DNA from: an uncultured Coriobacteriaceae bacterium
GTDB lineage: Bacteria; Actinomycetota; Coriobacteriia; Coriobacteriales; QAMH01
Length of the DNA: 40,529 nt
Assembly (NCBI GenBank): GCA_900544245.1
Contig: UQUH01000011.1
Span: 1 to 40,529, forward strand
Direction of reading: 5' to 3'
The notes under the pieces were generated by a model, which was given only the letters and a program-made list of their open reading frames with translations, had not been told where the DNA came from and ran no database searches. How positions within the stretch are numbered: the first letter of the stretch is position 1; every line of letters begins with the position of its first letter. Shown in pieces: positions 34,667-40,529 of the stretch. A program made the position numbers and the translations under genes.

Positions 34667-35596
34667 CTATTCTGCCAGCTGTTTTCGGACGAATTCCTTG
34701 AAGAGAACAACGGAATCCTTTTTCTCGTCGTCCCTGAAGAGAAGGCAGGTGATAAATCCATCCTTGACATCGTCGACGTCAACGAAGCTCATATCCTCGC
34801 GCTGCATGAGAGACGAGTCGCTCTTTGCCTTTGGCGGGAGCACGCAGGCGACGCGTTCGTTTGACGGAAGCCCCATATCGGAAACAGACCACGTCCTGCT
34901 GTAGCTAAAGAGGGGAGTGAGGTCTCTTGAGAAAAAGAGGTCGCTCATCGCATCGCGCATGGGGTTGTAGACCTTTCCGAAGGGCATGGCGATGGCATGA
35001 CCCTTGAGTTGGCCGAGCATTGCATGACCGGCCTGCGCCAGGGGGTCTTCGCGTCTCATCCAGTAGACGATCCCCTCTTCATAGAGGGGGAGCACAACCA
35101 GACCACGCTGCCCATAGTCTTCAATCGTGCTGCTCAAGACGCTTGCGTGGATGACCGTTTGCCCTACGTCGAGGATGCCGTTTTGGACGGCATCGGCTAG
35201 GTCATAGCCGCTGAAACGCTCCCATTCAATCATCAAGTTGTCGTTGTTGCTGGTGAATTGTCCGACGAGGGAGGAGAGGCGCGCCGACACATCGGGGTGA
35301 CCGCCATATTCCTGGACGATGATCACCTGCTGGGCATCATGGGCGGTTTGCACGCACTGGGCGACGGCCTTGTCATAAATGATCAGCATCTGCTCTGCCG
35401 AGGAAAGAAACTTTATGCCGGCGCTCGTCAAGCTGTGGCCAGATTTGCGGTCTATCACATCGACCCCCAGTTCCTTTTCCATCTCGATTAAGTGGCGACT
35501 GAGGGTTGACTGGGCGAGGTTTAGTCTTCTTGCGGCACGAGAGACGTTGAGCTCTCTTGCAAAGACGGTGAATTCGCGCAGGGTTTCGAGTCTCAT
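34667..35596 (-). CDS. LysR-family transcriptional regulator
   Basis: A 309-aa regulator with an N-terminal winged helix-turn-helix (FTVFARELNVSRAARRLNLA then QSTLSRHLIEMEKELG) at 1-60 and an effector-binding domain of the periplasmic-binding type at about 90-305. AGGAAG precedes ATG 35596. It converges on the Moco 2 operon (terminator between) and is the only LysR protein here, so it may control Moco 2 and MFS 2 and its own promoter; effector unknown. An inverted GGCATA (35620-35625)/TATGCC (35644-35649) pair lies just upstream of it and could be its autoregulatory site. Confidence 0.9.
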   Translation of the reverse strand: MRLETLREFTVFARELNVSRAARRLNLAQSTLSRHLIEMEKELGVDVIDRKSGHSLTSAGIKFLSSAEQMLIIYDKAVAQCVQTAHDAQQVIIVQEYGGHPDVSARLSSLVGQFTSNNDNLMIEWERFSGYDLADAVQNGILDVGQTVIHASVLSSTIEDYGQRGLVVLPLYEEGIVYWMRREDPLAQAGHAMLGQLKGHAIAMPFGKVYNPMRDAMSDLFFSRDLTPLFSYSRTWSVSDMGLPSNERVACVLPPKAKSDSSLMQREDMSFVDVDDVKDGFITCLLFRDDEKKDSVVLFKEFVRKQLAE

Positions 35597-35619
35597 ATGA
35601 CTTCCTCTCTATTCGGATA

Positions 35620-35649
35620 GGCATATATTGAGATCGAATCGATTATGCC
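35620..35649. promoter_or_regulatory. Inverted repeat upstream of the LysR gene
   Basis: GGCATA and TATGCC arms enclose 18 bp of AT-rich sequence, 24 bp before the LysR start codon and between it and the divergent miniprotein gene. LysR proteins commonly bind such dyads next to their own promoter. Confidence 0.4.
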
Positions 35650-35779
35650 CAATTTTGGAATAGGAAAAACTGGTTCGAATGCTCACAAATTGCAGAAAAG
35701 TTGAACAACGGGCTTATTGAGCAAGCCTGGACGCGACGTGTAGGATGGGGATAGTTGATGCTTGGACATCGGGAGAATT

Positions 35780-35971
35780 ATGTGCTTGATATGCATGCAT
35801 TGCGGGAAATGCCCGGGTGTCGAGTTGAACCCTGACGCAACAGGTTCGGGTAATCGCACGCTATACTGTTTGAAATGTGGCGAGGAGGTGCCGGTAGGGG
35901 CGGTACTCTGTCCTGGTTGCGGAACCGCGGCACTTGTCCCACCCGGTTTATCAATGCGTGAGGCTCAGTAG
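35780..35971 (+). CDS. Cys-rich miniprotein with N-terminal four-Cys motif and zinc ribbon (paralogue B)
   Basis: A 63-aa protein starting ATG 35780 behind GGGAG; the longer frame from 35762 is not needed. Residues 2-11 are CLICMHCGKC, again Cys at 2, 5, 8, 11, and the second half is CLKCGEEVPVGAVLCPGCG. The spacing of all eight Cys in the two halves matches paralogue A (25524-25730), though the linker between them is longer. It is divergent from the LysR gene on the far side of the Moco 2 cluster. So each Moco cluster has one copy nearby. No named family recognised; function unknown. Confidence 0.72.
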   Translation: MCLICMHCGKCPGVELNPDATGSGNRTLYCLKCGEEVPVGAVLCPGCGTAALVPPGLSMREAQ

Positions 35972-36213
35972 CTCGCATGTCGATTCCAATATCCTTTGCA
36001 GTGAGATCCTTCTTTCTGCATGCCCTTGCCCTTGACGCAACCCCGACAATCTCGCGATCGGATGACCGACCGGGAGGCCAGCATTGACGTAGGGCGGGTT
36101 TGCCGTGGTACCGCGGTTCCACATGTGCATGGAAACCCATACAATGTGCGGGATGGCCCGACGGCGTCGGGTAACGTCATCCGCTTTGGGTACCCGAAAG
36201 AGGGGATGCGTCG

Positions 36214-38976
36214 ATGTATCACGGTGAACTCACCATGTATCTTTCCGGCCTCGATGACGCGAGCGTGCGGACGCTCCAAGACGTCCCCGCGCTGGATCCC
36301 TTCACGCATCGTTTCGTCTCGACGCCCTCGTTTGATTCGGACCTCGCAGCCGATGCCGATCTGACGATCGTCGCGCTCGATGCCGAGGCCGACACGTGGG
36401 TCTTGCAGGATTTCCTCGAGGACAAGGACGATTCCTGCGACGTCATAGCACTTGCTCCCGCCGGCCGCTCGGCCGAGACCGCCGGGCTGCTATCGCGCCT
36501 CTCGGACATCTGGCCCGATGACATGCCCGCGAGTGAGCTCGTCTGGCGTTTCGAGGGGTGGCAGCGCCGTCGCAAGGAGCGTGCCGACGCTCTCGAGACC
36601 GCCCAGTTCCTCGAGGCGACCATCAATTCCATTCCCTGCCTGATCTGGTACAAGACCGCCGATGGCATTCACGAGAAGGTCAACGACAGCTTCTGCGAGA
36701 CGGTTGGCAAGGAGAAGGATGACGTCCAGGGTCGCGGACACGCCTACATCTGGGATGTCGAGTCCGACGATCCGGCCTGCATCGAGTCGGAGGCCCAGGT
36801 CATGGCCACGCGCAAGACCTGCGTTTCCGAGGAGGTCGTCCAAAGCGGCAGCGGTACGAAGCTTCTGACGACCTACAAGTCGCCGCTGTACGATCTCGAC
36901 GGTAGCGTCATGGGCACCGTGGGAGTCGCGATCGACGTGACGCAGGAGCGCGCCTACGAGCGCGACCTGCTCCAGAAGAACCAGACGCTCGAGAACATGT
37001 TCACGGCCATGGACTGCGGCGTGCTCACACACACACTCGATGGCACGCGCGTCATCGGCGTCAACCAGGCCGCGCTCGACATCCTCGGGTACGAATCCGA
37101 GGAGGACCTGCTCGCGCACGGATTCGACATGGTCGCCGACTCGGTCGTCGATTCCGACAAGGAGATGCTACGCGAGAAGTTCGCCACGCTCAAGCAAGCG
37201 GGCGATAGCGTGAGCTTTGAATACAGCGTGCATCACGAGGACGGCAAGATCTTGCACGTGCTCGGGAGCGCCAAGCTGATAGAGCAAGACGGCGAGCTCA
37301 TGTACCAGCGCTTCCTGCTGGACTACTCCGACCAGAAGCACGAGGAGGAGCGCCGCGAACGGCACCAGCAGTCCCTCATACGCGCACTGGGCGTAAGCTA
37401 CCTGGTCATGTGCTTGTTCGACCTGAACACCGGCAGGGGAGAGCTGCTGCGCATCTCCGACGAGGCGGACGAGGGACTGCGGAGCATCTTCGACGGCTCC
37501 CTGACGTACGAGCAATCCCTCTTCGACTACGTGGACAGCCGGGCGCTACCCGACGACCGTTCCATGCTATGCGACATGCTCGCGCGCGATCGCGTGCGCG
37601 AGGAGCTCGAGAATCGCAAGCGCATCAACGTCATGTACCGTTCGCTCGTCGACGGGGTGATGGGATATCGCCAGGTGACGCTCGTGCGTGCCGGGTCATG
37701 GGCGGAGGATTCCGGTGATGACCGCCTGGTGGTCATGGGCCTGCGCAACGTCGATCGCGAGACGCGCGAGGAAATCGAGCGAAAGGAGCAGCTCGAGGAG
37801 GCGCTGCAGCGTGCTAATCGCGCCAATGAGGCGAAGAGCCTCTTCCTCTCCAACATGAGCCATGACATCCGCACGCCCATGAACGCCATCATTGGCTTCA
37901 CGACGCTGGCGACCAACCATATCGACAACGTCGAGCGCGTCGAGGACTACCTGGGCAAGATCCAGGCCTCCAGCACGCACCTGCTCGACCTCATCAACGA
38001 CATCCTGGACATGAGCCGCATCGAGTCCGGAAAGGCCTCGGTCGAGGAGAAGCCGTGCGACCTCGTGGAGGCGGCGGAGCATCTCGGCTCCATCGTCCAG
38101 TCCGAGGTCGGCGAGAAGGGCCTGCGCTACGAGGTCGATCTCGCCGGATTGCACCATCCGATCGTCATGTGCGACGAGCTCAAGCTCAAGCAGGTGCTGC
38201 TCAACATACTGGGCAACGCGGTCAAGTTCACGCCTTCTGGCGGTTCGGTCTCGTTCTCGATATCCGAGGCGGCCGCGGATGCTGACGGGAAGGCGAATTA
38301 CACGATGACGATCGCCGATAGCGGTATCGGCATGGACGAGGCGTTCATCAAGCATATCTTCGATCCGTTCGAGCGCGAGCGGACCTCGACGCTATCCGGC
38401 ACGCAAGGCACCGGCCTGGGCATGTCAATCGCCAAGCGTCTCGTGGACATGATGGGCGGTGACATCAGCGTGACCAGCGTGAAGGGCAAAGGCAGCACCT
38501 TCAGCGTGACGCTTCCCCTCGAGACACTGGATGAGGGCGCCGTTCCGGCCCAAGGGGACTGCAGGCGCCAGGAGCTTTCCGAGCAGCTGCATGGCCTGTG
38601 CATCCTGCTCGTGGATGACAATCTCCTCAACCGCGAGATCGCCACCACGTTGCTGGAGGATGCGGGGTTCGTGGTCGAGCAGGCGGTCGATGGCAGGGAT
38701 GCGATCGATCACCTTTCCGATGCGGCGCCCGGATACTACCAGCTCGTCCTCATGGACATCCAGATGCCGGTCATGAACGGCTACGAGGCCGCCACCATCG
38801 TGCGTTCCATGGAAGATCCCGTAATCTCGCATATTCCCATCCTTGCCGTCACCGCGGACGCGTTCGAGGAAGACCGTCAGAGGGCGCTCGATTGCGGCAT
38901 GGACGGGCATATCGCCAAGCCAATCGAGATAGACAACCTGCTCTCGGTTCTGGAAGACGTCCTGCTGCCCGCGTGA
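36214..38976 (+). CDS. Soluble hybrid sensor histidine kinase (PAS-PAS-HisKA-HATPase-REC)
   Basis: A 920-aa cytoplasmic kinase with no transmembrane helix. An N-terminal receiver-like region (about 1-125) is followed by PAS domains at about 130-250 (SIPCLIWYKTADGIHEKVND) and 258-375 (ENMFTAMDCGVLTHT), a further PAS-like region at about 380-520, HisKA with NMSHDIRTPMNA, HATPase with NILGNAVKFTPSGG, DSGIGM and GTGLGMSIA, and a C-terminal receiver with phospho-Asp in LMDIQMPVMNG and Lys in AKPIE. All catalytic motifs look intact, unlike the kinase at 2455-5465, to which it is related. No dedicated response regulator is adjacent, so the output partner is unknown. Confidence 0.92.
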   Translation: MYHGELTMYLSGLDDASVRTLQDVPALDPFTHRFVSTPSFDSDLAADADLTIVALDAEADTWVLQDFLEDKDDSCDVIALAPAGRSAETAGLLSRLSDIWPDDMPASELVWRFEGWQRRRKERADALETAQFLEATINSIPCLIWYKTADGIHEKVNDSFCETVGKEKDDVQGRGHAYIWDVESDDPACIESEAQVMATRKTCVSEEVVQSGSGTKLLTTYKSPLYDLDGSVMGTVGVAIDVTQERAYERDLLQKNQTLENMFTAMDCGVLTHTLDGTRVIGVNQAALDILGYESEEDLLAHGFDMVADSVVDSDKEMLREKFATLKQAGDSVSFEYSVHHEDGKILHVLGSAKLIEQDGELMYQRFLLDYSDQKHEEERRERHQQSLIRALGVSYLVMCLFDLNTGRGELLRISDEADEGLRSIFDGSLTYEQSLFDYVDSRALPDDRSMLCDMLARDRVREELENRKRINVMYRSLVDGVMGYRQVTLVRAGSWAEDSGDDRLVVMGLRNVDRETREEIERKEQLEEALQRANRANEAKSLFLSNMSHDIRTPMNAIIGFTTLATNHIDNVERVEDYLGKIQASSTHLLDLINDILDMSRIESGKASVEEKPCDLVEAAEHLGSIVQSEVGEKGLRYEVDLAGLHHPIVMCDELKLKQVLLNILGNAVKFTPSGGSVSFSISEAAADADGKANYTMTIADSGIGMDEAFIKHIFDPFERERTSTLSGTQGTGLGMSIAKRLVDMMGGDISVTSVKGKGSTFSVTLPLETLDEGAVPAQGDCRRQELSEQLHGLCILLVDDNLLNREIATTLLEDAGFVVEQAVDGRDAIDHLSDAAPGYYQLVLMDIQMPVMNGYEAATIVRSMEDPVISHIPILAVTADAFEEDRQRALDCGMDGHIAKPIEIDNLLSVLEDVLLPA

Positions 38977-39098
38977 CGCACCGGTTGCCCGCATGCGTCA
39001 CGCATCCGGGGATGTGCGGTAAGGGCGGCGTGGGCCACGCGCCTCCATCTGTGCTATATAATCCTCACGGATATTCGATCTCGACGAGGGAGATAGAC

Positions 39099-39494
39099 AT
39101 GGGGAAGAAGCTAGTAGCTGTTTTCGTGACGATTGCCTGCGCGTGCACGCTGTGCCTCGCGCTCGTCGGCTGCGGTGGTGGCGATCCCAAGGCGAATTTC
39201 ACCGGCGCCTGGGAGCTCGAGACGATCGAGGATGCCGATCTGGGCACGGTCGACACGGCCATTCTCAAGCAGATGAACATGCCCGTCAACATGACGCTCA
39301 ACGAGGACGGCTCCGCCGACTTCGTCATGTTCGGCCAGAGCATCGACGCGACCTGGACGGCCAACAGCGCAACGCAGATGACGCTCACGCTCGCGGGCGA
39401 GGGTGACGCCATCTTCACGCTTGCCGAGGGCAAGCTCACGAGCGATGATGGCGAGACGACGATGATCTTCGCCAAGGCGGATCAGGCGTCATAG
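39099..39494 (+). CDS. Small secreted lipoprotein, function unknown
   Basis: A 131-aa protein beginning MGKKLVAVFVTIACACTLCL with lipobox ALVGC, so Cys25 should be lipidated and the mature protein anchored outside the membrane. GAGGGAG is the ribosome site; the longer frame from 38892 is rejected. The mature part (FTGAWELETIEDADLG ... GQSIDATWTANSATQMTLTL) has the alternating pattern of a small beta-rich lipocalin-like or DUF domain (compare GxWxL at the start of the fold). Its own terminator follows. No partner gene is evident. Confidence 0.82.
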   Translation: MGKKLVAVFVTIACACTLCLALVGCGGGDPKANFTGAWELETIEDADLGTVDTAILKQMNMPVNMTLNEDGSADFVMFGQSIDATWTANSATQMTLTLAGEGDAIFTLAEGKLTSDDGETTMIFAKADQAS

Positions 39495-39522
39495 CTTTCG
39501 CTTCGCAAGTCGCATGTGCAGG

Positions 39523-39554
39523 AGGGCCCATCCGCCGGAAGGTGGACGGGCCCT
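39523..39554. terminator. Bidirectional terminator between the lipoprotein and PII genes
   Basis: AGGGCCCATCCGCC and GGTGGACGGGCCCT form a 14-bp stem with one A-C mismatch and a GGAA loop; TTTC follows on the plus strand. It separates two convergent genes 29 and 21 nt away. Confidence 0.75.
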
Positions 39555-39574
39555 TTCGTGTCTGGTCGCGAGTT

Positions 39575-39913
39575 CTAGATCGCGGATGTCCCGCGCTCGC
39601 CAGTGCGGATGCGCACGACCTCCTCGACGGCGCTCACGAAGACCTTTCCGTCGCCGACCTCTCCGGTACGTGCCGTCTCGCAGATGAGATCGACGATCTC
39701 CTGCGTGCGGTCATCGTTCACCACGAGCTCGAAACGCACCTTGGGAACCATGTTGAGCAGGACCTCCGTGCCACGGTAGTACTCGCTCCATCCGTGCTGG
39801 TTGCCACAACCCATGACTTGGGTGATCGTCATACCCGAGACGTTCGCGTTGAAGAGTGCCTCCTTGAGCGGCTCGAGCTTCTCGGTTCTCACGATCGCTA
39901 TGATTCTCTTCAT
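39575..39913 (-). CDS. glnK: Nitrogen regulatory PII protein
   Basis: A 112-aa trimeric signal protein that senses 2-oxoglutarate and ATP/ADP and controls ammonium uptake and nitrogen metabolism. The PII fold signatures are present: N-terminal MKRIIAIVRTEKLEPLKEAL, the T-loop region GCGNQHGWSEYYRGTEV with Tyr46 as the likely modification site, VPKVRFELVV, and the C-terminal TGEVGDGKVFVSAVEEVVRI. GAAAGGA precedes ATG 39913. It lies 41 nt downstream of the ammonium transporter gene in the same direction, the usual amt-glnK pairing, so it should plug the AmtB channel in nitrogen excess. Symbol glnK is by context; glnB is possible. Confidence 0.9.
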   Translation of the reverse strand: MKRIIAIVRTEKLEPLKEALFNANVSGMTITQVMGCGNQHGWSEYYRGTEVLLNMVPKVRFELVVNDDRTQEIVDLICETARTGEVGDGKVFVSAVEEVVRIRTGERGTSAI

Positions 39914-39954
39914 TATCGTGTCCTTTCACCTATTGGGCGCACGCGCGCCACGTC

Positions 39955-40268
39955 CTAGTCGAGTCCCAGATACGCAGGGTAGGCGCTTTCGCCGTGGAGG
40001 GCGACGTCGAGACCGGCGGCCTCGTCTTCCTCGCTGACGCGGGCCTTGCCCTTGTAGACGGCCTTGACGATGAAACCGAGGATAAGGCCGCCGACGATGA
40101 CGAAGGCTATGGTGACGAGTATGCCCAGAATCTGGCTTACGAGTAACGAGGGATCGCCCGTGTAGAACAGGCCGCCAAAGTCGGTCCAGGAAAGTTCGGG
40201 CACGCAGAACAGGCCGGTGAGGATACCACCGACGATACCACCCACGGTGTGGCAGCCAAAGGCGTCGA
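39955..40268 (-). pseudogene. amt: Ammonium transporter, C-terminal fragment
   Basis: About 104 residues match the end of Amt proteins: LDAFGCHTVGGIVGGILTGLF, then helix 11 (LVSQILGILVTIAFVIVGGL) and a cytoplasmic tail ending HGESAYPAYLGLD, where the conserved final Tyr-Pro-Ala-Tyr stretch sits. The open frame runs further upstream to 40434, but there it reads nonsense (antisense of the L9 gene end). So the first ~300 residues of the transporter, including the pore Phe gate and the first His, are missing. The junction lies near 40261-40270, where both genes share a short stretch. PII follows. This is either a real truncation by rearrangement or a misjoin. Confidence 0.85.
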
Positions 40269-40389
40269 GTTGGATCGCAAGACGATTACGGTCGAGGCGA
40301 TCAAGAACGTCGGCGAGTACGAGGCTTCGGCCAAGTTGCACCGCGAGGTGAAGGCCACGATCAAGTTCACGGTCGTAGCAGAGGAGTAA
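40261..40389 (+). pseudogene. rplI: Ribosomal protein L9, 3' fragment
   Basis: The plus-strand frame reads GVELDRKTITVEAIKNVGEY then EASAKLHREVKATIKFTVVA and EE stop. This matches the C-terminal domain end of bacterial L9 (ELDRKKI..I..LGEYEV..KLH.EV.A.I...V). About 43 of ~150 residues are present, without start codon. It abuts the Amt fragment on the opposite strand. L9 is essential-like and single-copy, so a full copy is expected elsewhere; a partial one here suggests a duplication/rearrangement or an assembly artefact. Confidence 0.8.
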
Positions 40390-40421
40390 ACGTCGAGTTT
40401 TCTCTTCGTTTTCTCGCCTCG

Positions 40422-40443
40422 GCAGAACCAACATCGGTTCTGC
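40422..40443. terminator. Hairpin downstream of the L9 fragment
   Basis: GCAGAACC-AACATC-GGTTCTGC is a perfect 8-bp stem 33 nt after the L9 stop codon, with no T tract. It may be a weak terminator or 3' stabilising hairpin. Confidence 0.4.
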
Positions 40444-40481
40444 GCTCGGTTTAACGAAAACGTTGTAATGTATTGATAGCG

Positions 40482-40521
40482 GTTGCGGGGACTTCTTCGG
40501 ATGAGCCCCGCAACTCTTTTT
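40482..40521 (+). terminator. Rho-independent terminator near the right edge
   Basis: GTTGCGGGG and CCCCGCAAC pair into a 9-bp stem with a smaller inner TC-TTCG-GA hairpin, followed by TCTTTTT. It may end the L9 transcript or act as a leader attenuator for a gene beyond the edge. Confidence 0.7.
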
Positions 40522-40529
40522 GGGGAATT

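Noticed and set aside
40269..40434. Upstream part of the open frame carrying the Amt C-terminus
   Set aside because: It is the antisense of the L9 gene end and has no Amt similarity.
1..40529. CRISPR arrays, tRNA/rRNA genes, transposases, integrases
   Set aside because: None recognised by reading; the only long perfect repeat is the 100-bp pair around hipBA.

Overview
The window looks like a high-GC, anaerobic, gut-type actinobacterium of the class Coriobacteriia (Eggerthellaceae-like). The basis is codon usage, a bile-salt-hydrolase-type enzyme, several hybrid sensor kinases, a wall-anchored protein, and molybdopterin (Moco) oxidoreductases paired with small ferredoxins, as known for catechol dehydroxylases of this group. 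This placement is inference from protein resemblance; no rRNA gene is present. I recognised no tRNA, CRISPR array or transposase.

1-2.4 kb: a TrpB2-type tryptophan synthase beta gene (minus strand, running off the left edge) is preceded by an undercalled leader peptide with three consecutive Trp codons and an intrinsic terminator, i.e. a classical attenuator. It is divergent from a choloylglycine hydrolase (bile salt hydrolase type). 2.4-10.4 kb is a signalling block: a hybrid histidine kinase broken by a frameshift between 16-bp direct repeats; a Na/Pi cotransporter with five 11-bp-spaced PHO-box-like repeats, followed by a PhoB/PhoR-like two-component system; and a PAS-GGDEF diguanylate cyclase. 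10.6-16.2 kb: lactaldehyde-type dehydrogenase, alpha/beta hydrolase, an Xre regulator with a membrane protein, and a two-gene alkylation repair unit (Ada-N/AraC/AlkA fusion plus Ogt).

16.2-22.3 kb: a wall-anchored two-module protein, a PIN-domain remnant, and a MerR/CPBP-protease operon. Between merR and a divergent Imm5-like gene lies a lower-GC hipBA toxin-antitoxin cassette, flanked by a perfect 100-bp direct repeat that contains the merR promoter and operator.

22.4-36.0 kb is a catabolic island of somewhat lower GC: two separate Moco-enzyme/ferredoxin pairs, two MFS transporters, two tandem PucR-type regulators, a LysR regulator, and two paralogous Cys-rich miniproteins that share the layout M-C-x2-C-x2-C-x2-C plus a zinc ribbon. 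A shared 14-bp motif lies upstream of both Moco genes. The likely job is uptake and reductive or hydroxyl-transfer metabolism of small (possibly aromatic) substrates; the substrates cannot be told from sequence. The enzymes lack Tat signals and so are probably cytoplasmic.

36.2-40.5 kb: a soluble PAS-PAS hybrid kinase, a small lipoprotein, a PII protein and the C-terminal part of an ammonium transporter. The transporter is abruptly joined at about 40265 to the 3' end of a ribosomal protein L9 gene on the opposite strand, which is either a rearrangement or an assembly chimera.
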